Source: Pseudomonadota bacterium (lineage in GTDB: Bacteria > Pseudomonadota > Alphaproteobacteria > Reyranellales > Reyranellaceae). From it: DNA of 57,963 nucleotides. The notes below the pieces were generated by a model, which did no database searches, was not told the DNA's origin, and was given only the letters and a program-made list of their open reading frames with translations. This document shows positions 7,566 through 16,284 of the stretch, piece after piece (positions within the stretch are counted from its first letter, which is position 1; every line of letters begins with the position of its first letter). The stretch is taken from positions 1 through 57,963 of the forward strand of contig JAIUOX010000014.1 in NCBI GenBank assembly GCA_020160955.1, written 5' to 3'. The position numbers and the translations under genes were made by a program.

Positions 7566-8894
7566 ATGCCCAGTACTGCGACAGCAGGCGCCGCCTATCC
7601 CGACAGCTGGTACGCCGCGACGCGCGACGCGGCCCCGACGCGGCCGCCGCTGGCGGGCAGCGAGGAGGCGGACGTCGTCGTGGTGGGCGGCGGCTTCGCC
7701 GGCCTGCACACCGCGCGCCTGCTGGCCCAGCGCGGCCGGCGCGCCGTCCTTCTCGAGCGGCGGCGCATCGGCTGGGGCGCGTCGGGGCGCAACGGCGGCT
7801 TCGTCGGTCCCGGCTACGCCGAGCGCTCGGGCGCACTGATCGACCGGCTGGGCGAAGACCATGCCCGCCGCCTCTATGCCCAGTCGCAGCGCGGCACCGC
7901 CATCGTGCGCGCGGCGATCGACGACCTGCAGCGCCCCGACCTGCTGATGGGCACGGCCAAGATCACGGTCTCGCGCACCGACCAGGGCCCGGACTTCGCC
8001 GACCGCACGCGCCGGCTGGCCGAGCGGCTGGGCGCGAGCTTCGAGCCGTGGGACACCGCGCGGGTGCGCGCGGTGCTGTCGACGACGCGCTACCACCAGG
8101 CCATCCACGACCCGACCTCGTTCCACGTCCACCCGCTCAACCTCGCGCTGGCGCTGGCCGCCGACATCGAGCGCCTGGGCGGCGTGGTGCACGAAGACAG
8201 CGACGCGATCGCGCTGGACCGCGACGGCGCCGGTTGGCGCGTGCGCACGCCGGGCGGCGCGGTGACGGCGCGTGCCGTCGTGCTGGCCGGCAACGCCGAT
8301 CTCGGGCCGGTGCAGAAGCGGCTGGCGGCCGCGGTACTGCCGGTCGCGACCTACGTCGCGGTGACGGCGAAGCTGGGGCCGGCGCTGGCCGAGGCGATCC
8401 GCTGGCGCGGCGCGATCTCCGACACGAGGCGGGCCGGCGACTATTACCGCGTGGTCGACGGCGACCGCCTGCTGTGGGGCGGCCGCATCACCACCGACAC
8501 GCGCGAGCCGCCGCGGCTGCGCGCCATGATGAAGCGGGACATCCTGTCGGTGTACCCGCAACTCGGCGACGTCGCGATCGACTACGCCTGGCCCGGCCTG
8601 ATGGGCTACGCGCCGCACCGCATGCCGCAGGTCGGCGAGGTCGAGCCCGGCCTGTGGATCTGCTCGGCGTTCGGCGGCCACGGCGTGGCGCAGACTGCGG
8701 CCGGCGCCGACGTCGTGGCGGCCGGCATCGCCGGCGAGGACGATCGCTGGACGATGTTCCGGCCGTTCGGCACGGCGTGGGCCGGCGGACCGTTCGGCAA
8801 GGTCGCCACCCAGCTGGTCTACTGGCGCCTGCAGGCCAGCGACTGGTGGGACGAGACGCGCCAGGCACAGAACGCCGAGAGGCTGCGGACATGA
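7566..8894 (+). CDS. FAD-dependent amine oxidoreductase, PuuB-like (DAO family)
   Basis: This 442-residue protein belongs to the D-amino-acid-oxidase-like flavoprotein family. The N-terminal YPDSWYAAT phrase is typical of gamma-glutamylputrescine oxidase relatives. The Rossmann motif is VVVVGGGFAGLHTA (glycines 41-46), followed by GWGASGRNGGFV. Near the end are GLMGYAPHRMPQVGEV and the FGGHGVAQTAAGA flavin contact. It is expected to oxidise a C-N bond of a secondary amine, giving an aldehyde, ammonia and H2O2. The gene starts 17 bases after the GGT stop and overlaps the next gene by 4 bases. Substrate is inferred only from the gamma-glutamyl neighbour. Confidence 0.83.
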   Translation: MPSTATAGAAYPDSWYAATRDAAPTRPPLAGSEEADVVVVGGGFAGLHTARLLAQRGRRAVLLERRRIGWGASGRNGGFVGPGYAERSGALIDRLGEDHARRLYAQSQRGTAIVRAAIDDLQRPDLLMGTAKITVSRTDQGPDFADRTRRLAERLGASFEPWDTARVRAVLSTTRYHQAIHDPTSFHVHPLNLALALAADIERLGGVVHEDSDAIALDRDGAGWRVRTPGGAVTARAVVLAGNADLGPVQKRLAAAVLPVATYVAVTAKLGPALAEAIRWRGAISDTRRAGDYYRVVDGDRLLWGGRITTDTREPPRLRAMMKRDILSVYPQLGDVAIDYAWPGLMGYAPHRMPQVGEVEPGLWICSAFGGHGVAQTAAGADVVAAGIAGEDDRWTMFRPFGTAWAGGPFGKVATQLVYWRLQASDWWDETRQAQNAERLRT

Positions 8895-11185
8895 ACCGGA
8901 TCGGCGATTCGCCGCGCCGCCGCGAGGACGCGCGCTTCCTGACCGGCCACGGCCGCTACCTCGACGACCTTCGCTTCGACGGTCTCGGCCACGCCGTCGT
9001 GCTGCGGTCGCCGCACGCCCACGCCCGGCTGCGCGGACTCGACGTCGCTGCCGCGCGGGCCATGCCCGGCGTGCGCGCCGTCCTGACCGCTGCCGAGGCG
9101 CGCGCCGACGGGCTGGGGCCGCTGCGGCCCTACGCCGAGGCCAACGTGCAGACCGGCGAGCCGTTCGCCTTCGCAGCCCAGCCGCTGCTGGCCGAGGACA
9201 AGGTGCGCTTCGTCGGCGAGCCGGTGGCGCTGGTCGTCGCCGACACCGCCGCGCAGGCGCTCGACGCGGCCGAGGCGATCGTCGCCGACTTCGACCCGCT
9301 GCCCGCGGTCACCACCGGAGAGGCCGCACGCGCGACCGGTGCGCCGCAGATCAGCGACGCCGTGCCGGGCAACGTCTGCCTCGACTGGCGCACCGGCGAC
9401 GGGGCCGCGGCCGACGCGGCCTTCGCCGTCGCCGCCCACGTCGTGTCTTTGCCGCTCGACAATCACCGCGTGGTCGCCAACCCGATGGAGCCGCGCGGCG
9501 GCATCGGCCTGTTCGATCCGGCGACCGGCCGTTACACGCTGCACGTCTCCAGCCAGAACCTCCACATCAACCGCAACCACGTGGCGCGCGCGCTGGGCGT
9601 CGCGCCGGCCGAGGTGCGCTTCGTCGCGCCGGATGTCGGCGGCGGCTTCGGCGCCAAGAACTTTGCCTACGCCGAGCACGTGCTGCTGCTGTGGGCGGCG
9701 AAGCGCACCGGCCGGCCGGTGAAATGGATCGCCAGCCGCACCGAGACCCTGCTGTCCGACCACGCGGCGCGCGACATGCAGGCGACGGCGTCACTGGCGC
9801 TCGATGCCGAGGGCCGGTTCCTGGCACTGCGCATCGAGAGCCTGGCCAACCTCGGGGCCTACATGGCGGGCGCCGGCGGCGGCCTGCAGACCTACCAGTA
9901 CATCCACCTGCAGGGCTCGGTGTACCGCATCCCTGTCATCGCGCTGCGGGTCGGCGCCGTGCTGACCAACACCGCGCCGATCGGCGTGACCCGCGGACCG
10001 GGCTTCGCCGAGGCGATCAACGCCATCGAGCGCCTGGCCGACCGCGCGGCGCGCGAGATCGGGCTCGACCGGGCCGAGCTGCGCCGCCGCAACATGGTGC
10101 CGGCCGACGCGATGCCGATGACCAACGCCTTCGGCTTCGCGGTCGACAGCGGCGCCTTCCCGCAGACCCTCGACGCGGCGCTGGCCCGCGCCGACCTCGC
10201 CGGCTTCACCGGCCGGCGGCGCGCCAGCGAGGCCGCGGGCAAGCTGCGCGGGCTGGGCTTCGCCTACCACGTCAAGGGCACCGGCGGGCCACCCGAGGAA
10301 AACGTCGAGATCCGCTTCGAGGCCGACGGCACGGTGTCGCTGGTTACCGGCACGCAGACCATCGGCCAGGGCCACGAGACCACATTCCCGCAGATCGTCG
10401 CCCAGCGGCTGGGCATCGCCGACGACCGCGTGCGCCTGCGCCAGGGCGACACCGACCTGATCGCCTTCGGCGGCGGCCACGGCAGTTCGCGCGCCACCTA
10501 CATGGCGGGCACCGCGATCTGCCGCGCCGCCGACGAGATCCTCGACAAGGGCCGCGCCATCGCCGCGGAAATGCTCGAGACCGCCGAGGCCGACCTGCGC
10601 TTCGCCGACGGGCGGTTCGTCGTCTCGGGCACCGACCGCGCGGTCGGGCTGCTCGAGGTCGCCGCGCGCGGCCGCGCCGCGGGGCGCCCGCTCGACACCT
10701 ATCACTTCTGGAAGCGCGACCACATGACCTTCCCCAACGGCTGCCACGTCGTCGAGGTCGAGATCGACCGCGACACCGGAGCGGCGACGCTGGCGCGCTA
10801 CACCGCGGTCGACGACTACGGCGTGCTGGTGAACCCGCGGGTCGCGGCCGGCCAGGCGCACGGCGCGATGGCGCAGGGCTCTGGCCAGGCCCTGCTCGAG
10901 CAGGCGATCTACGACCCGGCCTCGGGCCAGATGCTGTCGGCGTCGTTCATGGACTACGCCCTGCCGCGGGCCGACGACCTGCCGTCGTTCGACCTCGGCT
11001 TCAACCCGACGCCCTGCACCACCAACCCGCTGGGCGTGAAGGGCTGCGGCGAGGCCGGCGCCATCGCCGCCTTCCCGGCGATCGCCAACGCGATCCTCGA
11101 CGCGCTGGCGCCGTTCGGCATCGAGACGATCGACGGCCCGGCGACGCCCCACCGGCTCTGGCAACTCCTGGAGAAGCACGCATGA
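8891..11185 (+). CDS. Molybdopterin-binding subunit of an XDH/CO-dehydrogenase-type hydroxylase (CoxL family)
   Basis: This 764-residue large subunit of the molybdenum hydroxylases hydroxylates carbonyl- or N-activated carbons with water. The N-terminal a/b hammerhead runs to about residue 130 and is followed by molybdopterin domains. Visible motifs are APDVGGGFGAKN, VTRGPGFAEA, GTQTIGQGHETTFPQ, GSSRATYMAG and GCGEAGAIAAFPAI, where E721 is the likely catalytic glutamate. The usual 2Fe-2S and FAD subunits are not encoded beside it: the flanking genes are a PuuB-like oxidase and a methyltransferase. It therefore needs partners encoded elsewhere or works differently. ATG 8891 overlaps the upstream stop (ATGA), and its own stop overlaps the next start. 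Confidence 0.88.
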   Translation: MNRIGDSPRRREDARFLTGHGRYLDDLRFDGLGHAVVLRSPHAHARLRGLDVAAARAMPGVRAVLTAAEARADGLGPLRPYAEANVQTGEPFAFAAQPLLAEDKVRFVGEPVALVVADTAAQALDAAEAIVADFDPLPAVTTGEAARATGAPQISDAVPGNVCLDWRTGDGAAADAAFAVAAHVVSLPLDNHRVVANPMEPRGGIGLFDPATGRYTLHVSSQNLHINRNHVARALGVAPAEVRFVAPDVGGGFGAKNFAYAEHVLLLWAAKRTGRPVKWIASRTETLLSDHAARDMQATASLALDAEGRFLALRIESLANLGAYMAGAGGGLQTYQYIHLQGSVYRIPVIALRVGAVLTNTAPIGVTRGPGFAEAINAIERLADRAAREIGLDRAELRRRNMVPADAMPMTNAFGFAVDSGAFPQTLDAALARADLAGFTGRRRASEAAGKLRGLGFAYHVKGTGGPPEENVEIRFEADGTVSLVTGTQTIGQGHETTFPQIVAQRLGIADDRVRLRQGDTDLIAFGGGHGSSRATYMAGTAICRAADEILDKGRAIAAEMLETAEADLRFADGRFVVSGTDRAVGLLEVAARGRAAGRPLDTYHFWKRDHMTFPNGCHVVEVEIDRDTGAATLARYTAVDDYGVLVNPRVAAGQAHGAMAQGSGQALLEQAIYDPASGQMLSASFMDYALPRADDLPSFDLGFNPTPCTTNPLGVKGCGEAGAIAAFPAIANAILDALAPFGIETIDGPATPHRLWQLLEKHA

Positions 11186-11775
11186 AGCGTGAGGCGCCCG
11201 CCGCGGCCCGCAACCGCCAGCCGATCCTCGAGGTCCTCCGGACCCGCCTGCCGGACCGCGGGCTGGTGCTCGAGGTGGCGAGCGGCACCGGCGAGCACGC
11301 CGTGCATTTCGCCGCCGCCCTGCCCGGGCTCGTCTTCCAGCCGAGCGACCCCGACGCGGCGGCGCGGGCCAGCATCGACGCCTGGGGGACCGACAGCGGC
11401 CTGCCCAACCTGCGGCCGGCGCTGGCCCTCGACGCCAGCGCGGCAGGCTGGCCGATCGCCGCCGCCGACGCCGTCCTGTGCTGCAACATGATCCATATCT
11501 CGCCCTGGGCCTCGACGGTCGGCCTGGTCGGAGGCGCCGCCCGCGTCCTGCCGTCGGGCGGGCTCCTGTACCTCTACGGCCCCTACCGGCGGGGCGGCCG
11601 GCACACCGCGCCCAGCAACGAGGCGTTCGATGCCGACCTGAGGCGGCGAAATCCCGCATGGGGCGTGCGGGACCTCGAGGCGGTGGCCGCCCTGGCCACC
11701 GAAGCCGGCTTCGACCCTCCCGAAGTGGTGGAAATGCCCGCCAACAACCTGTCCGTGGTGTTCCGGCGGCCCTGA
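11182..11775 (+). CDS. DUF938 SAM-dependent methyltransferase
   Basis: The product has 197 residues and a class I methyltransferase fold. LVLEVASGTGEHAVHFA (about residues 29-45) is the SAM-binding motif I. NRQPILEVL and CCNMIHISPWASTVGL are typical of the DUF938 family, whose substrate is not established. The last segment NNLSVVFRRP is also family-like. It is the final gene of the operon and overlaps the molybdenum hydroxylase gene by 4 bases, so it is almost certainly co-translated with it. Whether it methylates the substrate, the product or something unrelated cannot be read from the sequence. Confidence 0.83.
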   Translation: MKREAPAAARNRQPILEVLRTRLPDRGLVLEVASGTGEHAVHFAAALPGLVFQPSDPDAAARASIDAWGTDSGLPNLRPALALDASAAGWPIAAADAVLCCNMIHISPWASTVGLVGGAARVLPSGGLLYLYGPYRRGGRHTAPSNEAFDADLRRRNPAWGVRDLEAVAALATEAGFDPPEVVEMPANNLSVVFRRP

Positions 11776-11865
11776 TTCCCGCCATTCCGGGGCCTCGCGC
11801 AGTGGCATCCCGGCACTTTATGCGGTAGGGCTTCCCCACTACCGGCTGGGGGAGTTTCGTCCGTT

Positions 11866-13023
11866 ATGAATCGCAGCCTTATCCTGCTGCCGCTGCTGGT
11901 CGCCACCCTTGCCGGCTGCAAGCCGGAGAACAAGTTCCAGCCCCCGCCGCCGCCCGAGATCACGATCGCCCTGCCGCTGCAGCAGGAGGTCGTGCCGTTC
12001 GAGATCCAGACCGGCAATACCGTCGCCTTCAACACGGTCGACCTGGTGGCCCGCGTCGAGGGCTTCCTGACCTCCCAGAACTACGTCGACGGCGCGATCG
12101 TGAAGAAGGGCGACACGCTCTTCGTCATCGAGCAGACGATGTACAAGGCCAAGGTCAAGGAGGCCGAGGCGGGCCTCGACGCCGCCAAGGCGCAGCTGGT
12201 CCAGGCCGAGGCCGAGTTCAGCCGCCAGCAGACCCTGCTGCAGCAGAACGTGTCGGCCCAGAACGTGTTCGACCAGGCCAAGGCCAAGCGCGATTCGGCG
12301 CGCGCCAACGTCGAGAACAACGAGGGCAACCTGGTCATCGCCCAGACCAACCTCGCCTACACCACCGTCTCCGCGCCGTTCGACGGCATCGTCACCAAGC
12401 ACCTCGTGTCGGTCGGCGAGCTGGTCGGCAACGGCGTCGCCACCAAGCTGGCGACCATCGTCCAGCTCGACCCGATCTACGTCGAGTTCAACGTCAGCGA
12501 GCAGGATGTCCTGACGGTCCGCGCCAACCTCAAGGGCAAGCGGATGACGGTTGAGGAACTGGCCAAGATCCCGCTCGATATCGGCCTGATGAACGAGGAA
12601 GGCTTCCCGCATTCGGGCTTCATGAACTACGTGTCGCCCGAGATCGATCCCAACACCGGCACGATCCTGGTGCGCGGCCTGTTCCAGAATCCCAACGGGG
12701 TGCTGCTGCCGGGCTTCTTCGCCCGGGTGCGCATGCCGATGGGGCTGGCGGCCGAGAAGGCCATGCTGGTGCCCAACCGGGTGATCGCCGAGGACCAGGC
12801 CGGCCGCTACGTGCTGGTGGTGAACAAGGACGACGTGGTCGAGCAGCGCCGCATCACCCAGGGCATGCTGCTGCCCGGCGGACTGCGCGCCATCACCAAG
12901 GGACTGAACGCCGAAGACCGCGTCGTGCTGACGACCAGCGGCCGCGCGGTCCCTGGCGGCAAGGTGGTGCCGAAGCTGACGACGCTGACGCCGCCGCCCC
13001 CCGGCGACAACATCCTCAAGTAG
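11866..13023 (+). CDS. RND efflux periplasmic adaptor (membrane fusion protein)
   Basis: This 385-residue AcrA/MexA-type adaptor links an inner-membrane RND pump to an outer-membrane channel. Residues 1-18 form a lipoprotein signal with lipobox LAGC, so it is anchored by a lipidated cysteine. Next come a barrel-sandwich half (VDLVARVEGFLTSQNYVDG), a coiled-coil hairpin rich in A, E, Q and K (about 95-150), the second lipoyl half (YTTVSAPFDGIVTKHLV) and a membrane-proximal domain ending around residue 375. It lies 16 bases before the pump gene. No outer-membrane factor follows. Confidence 0.92.
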   Translation: MNRSLILLPLLVATLAGCKPENKFQPPPPPEITIALPLQQEVVPFEIQTGNTVAFNTVDLVARVEGFLTSQNYVDGAIVKKGDTLFVIEQTMYKAKVKEAEAGLDAAKAQLVQAEAEFSRQQTLLQQNVSAQNVFDQAKAKRDSARANVENNEGNLVIAQTNLAYTTVSAPFDGIVTKHLVSVGELVGNGVATKLATIVQLDPIYVEFNVSEQDVLTVRANLKGKRMTVEELAKIPLDIGLMNEEGFPHSGFMNYVSPEIDPNTGTILVRGLFQNPNGVLLPGFFARVRMPMGLAAEKAMLVPNRVIAEDQAGRYVLVVNKDDVVEQRRITQGMLLPGGLRAITKGLNAEDRVVLTTSGRAVPGGKVVPKLTTLTPPPPGDNILK

Positions 13024-13039
13024 CGCCGGGACCACACCG

Positions 13040-16000
13040 ATGATCTCGGCATTCTTCATCAACCGGCCGGTCCTTGCCAACGTGCTGGCCATCGTCATCG
13101 TGGTGCTGGGCGCCGTGGCGCTCGCCACCCTGCCGGTGTCGCAGTACCCCAACGTCGTGCCGCCGACCGTACAGGTCACGGCGAGCTACCCGGGCGCCAG
13201 CGCGCAGACCGTGGTCGACAACGTCGCCCTGCCGATCGAGCTGCAGGTCAACGGCGTCGAGGGCATGATCTACATGCAGTCGACCAGCACCGATGCCGGC
13301 ACCTACACGCTGACGGTGACCTTCGCGATCGGCACCGACCTCGATTTCGCGCAGGTGCTGGTCCAGAACAAGGTCAGCGCCGCGATGGCCTCGCTGCCGA
13401 TGTCGGTGCAGGCCCAGGGCGTGATCGTCGAGAAGAAGTCGACCGCCATCCTGCAGATCGTCTCGCTGACCTCGCCCGACGGGACCTTCGACAGCCTCTA
13501 CATGTCGAACTACGCCACCATCAACCTGGTGAACGAGCTGAACCGCCTGCCCGGCGTCGGCAACACCAACGTGATGGGCGTCGGCCAGTACGCCATGCGC
13601 GTCTGGCTGGATCCGCAGAAGCTCTACACCTACGGCCTGACCCCGTCCGAGGTCAGCCGGGTGATCCAGGAGCAGAGCCAGCCGGTCACGGCCGGCCAGG
13701 TCGGCGTGCCGCCGGCGCCCAAGGGCCAGGACTTCCAGTTCACCGTCGACGTGCAGGGACGCCTCGCCTCGCCCGAGGAATTCTCCAACATCGTCGTCAA
13801 GACCGAGCAGGGCAGCGGCGGCCGCATCCTGCGGCTGCGCGACATCGGCCGCGTCGAGCTGGGCGCGCAGACCTACACCAACACCTACAAGCGCAACAAC
13901 ATGCAGGGCGCCGGCATCGCCATCTACCAGCTGCCGAACGCCAACGCGCTGGACGTCGCCAACCGCGTCCGCGCCAAGATGGACGAGCTCGCCAAGGCCT
14001 TCCCCAAGGGGCTGGAATACTCGATCCCGTTCGACACCACGATGTTCGTCAAGGCGTCGATCAACGAGGTCTTCATGACCCTGATCGAGGCCGGCCTGCT
14101 GGTCCTGGTCGTCATCATGGTGTTCCTCCAGGACTGGCGCGCCACCCTGGTCCCGGCCACCACCATCCCGGTGACGATCATCGGCGCCTTCGCCGCCATG
14201 AGCGCGATGGGCTTCAGCATCAACACCACCACCATGTTCGGCATCGTGCTGGCGATCGGCATCGTGGTCGACGACGCGATCGTCATCGTCGAGGGCGTGG
14301 CACGCCACATCGAGCGCGGGATGACGCCGCACGACGCGGCGATCAAGGCGATGGAAGAGCTGATCGGGCCGGTCATCGGTATCACGCTGGTGCTGATGTC
14401 GGTCTTCCTGCCGGCCGCCTTCGTGCCGGGCCTGACCGGCCAGATGTTCGCGCAGTTCGCCCTGGTGATCGCCGCGACGGCCTTCATCAGCGCGATCAAC
14501 GCCGCGACGCTGAAGCCGACCCAGTGCGCCATGTGGCTGCGCCCGACGGTGCCGCCGGAGAAGCGCAACATTGCCTTCCGCGCCTTCAACAAGGTGTACG
14601 GTTTCGTCGAGGACGCCTACGCCGCGCTGGTCGGCAAGATGGTGCACCATTCGGGCATCATGGTGCTGCTGGCGCTGGTGGCGGCCGGGGTCGGCGGCTG
14701 GGGCGTCGCCCGCCTGCCGACCGCGTTCATCCCGAACGAGGACCAGGGCTACATGATCGTCGGCCTGTACCTGCCCGACGGCGCGTCGCTCGAGCGCACC
14801 GACCTCGCGCTGGCCGAGGTCAGCAAGATCGCCATGGCGGTGCCCGGCGTGAAGGAGGTCGTGGCGATCTCGGGCATGTCGATCCTCGACCTCAATGCCC
14901 CGCTGGCCAACGGCGGCGTCGCCTACGTCATCCTCGACGACTGGAGCAAGCGCGGCAAGCAGCCGGGCCAGGACCTGCGCTCGATCGTGATGAACATCGC
15001 GAAGGGAACCGAGGGCCTGCAGGACGGCCGCGCCTTCCCGCTGGTGCCGCCGGCCATCCAGGGCATCGGCAATGCCGGCGGCTTCCAGATGCAGGTCGAG
15101 CAGAAGGACGGGACGTTCGACTGGGTCAAGCTGCAGAACGCCACGAACAACCTGATCCAGCAGGCCGGCACCCAGTCGGGACTGGCCAACCTCGTGACCT
15201 CGTACCGCGCCGGCGCGCCGCACGTCTGGGTCGACATCGACCGCATCAAGGCCGAGACGCTGAAGGTCTCGATCGGCGACGTCTTCTCGACCCTGTCGTC
15301 GTACCTCGGCTCGTCCTACGTCAACCGCTTCAACAAGTACGGCCTGACCCTGATGGTCTTCATGCAGGCCGAGTCGAAGTACCGCACGCAGCCGCGCGAC
15401 ATCCTGCAGCTCGAGGTGCGCAACAAGGACGGCAAGATGGTGCCGATCGGCGCGCTGGCCGAGCTGCGCCAGTCGTCGGGCCCGCCGCTGATCAGCCTGT
15501 ACAACCTCTACCCGTCGGCGGCGATCGTCGGCGCGCCGGCGCCGGGCTTCAGCTCGGGCGAGGCGATGGACCTGATGGACCAGGTCGCCAACGCGACGCT
15601 GCCGCCGGGCACCGGCTACGAATGGACCGCGATGTCCTACCAGGAGAACATCGTCGGCAACCAGATGCTCTACGTCTTCGCGCTGGCGATCCTGCTGGTC
15701 TACCTCTGCCTCGCCGGCCAGTACGAGAGCTGGATCGCGCCGCTGGCGGTGATCTTCGCCGTGCCGCTGGCCCTGATCGGGCCGGCGATCGCCCTGACCG
15801 CGGTCGGCCTGCCGAACAACATGTACACCCAGATCGGCCTGATGCTGCTGATCGCGCTGGGCGCCAAGAACGCCATCCTGATCGTCGAGGTGGCGCGCGA
15901 CGCCCGCCTCAAGGAGGGCAAGGAGATCCTCGAGGCGGCGGTCGAGGCGGCCCGCACCCGGTTCCGCCCGATCCTCATGACCTCGTTCGCCTTCATCCTC

Positions 16001-16213
16001 GGCGTGCTGCCGCTGGTGACGGCGACCGGCGCCGGCGCCAACTCGCGCATCTCGCTGGGCATCGCGGTGATGAGCGGCATGATGGCCTCGACCTGCCTCG
16101 CCGTGCTGTTCGTGCCGTCCTTCTTCACGGTGCTGCAGCGCTTCGAGGAACGGCGCAAGAAGGGCAAGGCCCCCAAGGCGGCGCCCCCGGCGGCGGCCTC
16201 GCCGGCCGCCTGA
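13040..16213 (+). CDS. RND multidrug efflux pump, HAE1 family
   Basis: This 1057-residue inner-membrane proton/drug antiporter is full length for AcrB/MexB. It starts with the standard ISAFFINRPVLANV segment. The proton-relay residues are visible: the Asp pair in GIVVDDAIVIVEG (TM4) and Lys in LGAKNAILIVEVA (TM10). The pattern of two halves, each with a large periplasmic loop, is intact. The C-terminal tail is short and rich in K, A and P. With the adaptor it probably exports hydrophobic compounds; no regulator gene is adjacent, and the outer-membrane channel must come from elsewhere. Confidence 0.95.
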   Translation: MISAFFINRPVLANVLAIVIVVLGAVALATLPVSQYPNVVPPTVQVTASYPGASAQTVVDNVALPIELQVNGVEGMIYMQSTSTDAGTYTLTVTFAIGTDLDFAQVLVQNKVSAAMASLPMSVQAQGVIVEKKSTAILQIVSLTSPDGTFDSLYMSNYATINLVNELNRLPGVGNTNVMGVGQYAMRVWLDPQKLYTYGLTPSEVSRVIQEQSQPVTAGQVGVPPAPKGQDFQFTVDVQGRLASPEEFSNIVVKTEQGSGGRILRLRDIGRVELGAQTYTNTYKRNNMQGAGIAIYQLPNANALDVANRVRAKMDELAKAFPKGLEYSIPFDTTMFVKASINEVFMTLIEAGLLVLVVIMVFLQDWRATLVPATTIPVTIIGAFAAMSAMGFSINTTTMFGIVLAIGIVVDDAIVIVEGVARHIERGMTPHDAAIKAMEELIGPVIGITLVLMSVFLPAAFVPGLTGQMFAQFALVIAATAFISAINAATLKPTQCAMWLRPTVPPEKRNIAFRAFNKVYGFVEDAYAALVGKMVHHSGIMVLLALVAAGVGGWGVARLPTAFIPNEDQGYMIVGLYLPDGASLERTDLALAEVSKIAMAVPGVKEVVAISGMSILDLNAPLANGGVAYVILDDWSKRGKQPGQDLRSIVMNIAKGTEGLQDGRAFPLVPPAIQGIGNAGGFQMQVEQKDGTFDWVKLQNATNNLIQQAGTQSGLANLVTSYRAGAPHVWVDIDRIKAETLKVSIGDVFSTLSSYLGSSYVNRFNKYGLTLMVFMQAESKYRTQPRDILQLEVRNKDGKMVPIGALAELRQSSGPPLISLYNLYPSAAIVGAPAPGFSSGEAMDLMDQVANATLPPGTGYEWTAMSYQENIVGNQMLYVFALAILLVYLCLAGQYESWIAPLAVIFAVPLALIGPAIALTAVGLPNNMYTQIGLMLLIALGAKNAILIVEVARDARLKEGKEILEAAVEAARTRFRPILMTSFAFILGVLPLVTATGAGANSRISLGIAVMSGMMASTCLAVLFVPSFFTVLQRFEERRKKGKAPKAAPPAAASPAA

Positions 16214-16224
16214 AGCGCGACGCC

Positions 16225-16246
16225 GCGCCCGGCTTGCACCGGGCGC
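16225..16246 (+). other. Perfect 8-bp hairpin after the RND pump gene
   Basis: GCGCCCGG (16225-16232), loop CTTGCA, CCGGGCGC (16239-16246) lie 11 bases after the pump stop. No T-run follows. It may slow or end transcription of the efflux operon, or protect the transcript's 3' end. Confidence 0.5.
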
Positions 16247-16259
16247 ACGGTATGCTAGT

Positions 16260-16284
16260 GGGCGGGCCTCACGGAGGCCTGCCC
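16260..16284 (+). promoter_or_regulatory. Hairpin that buries the ribosome site of the SGNH hydrolase
   Basis: GGCGGGCCTC (16261-16270), loop ACG, GAGGCCTGCC (16274-16283) pair over 10 bp with one G-U. G16260 can pair with C16284, the first base of the proposed CTG start. The GGAGG ribosome site (16273-16277) lies in the loop and 3' arm, so the hairpin would block initiation. Confidence 0.5.

Noticed and set aside
16225..16246. Intrinsic terminator after the RND pump
   Set aside because: The stem is perfect but there is no T-run after it, so I list it only as a hairpin.
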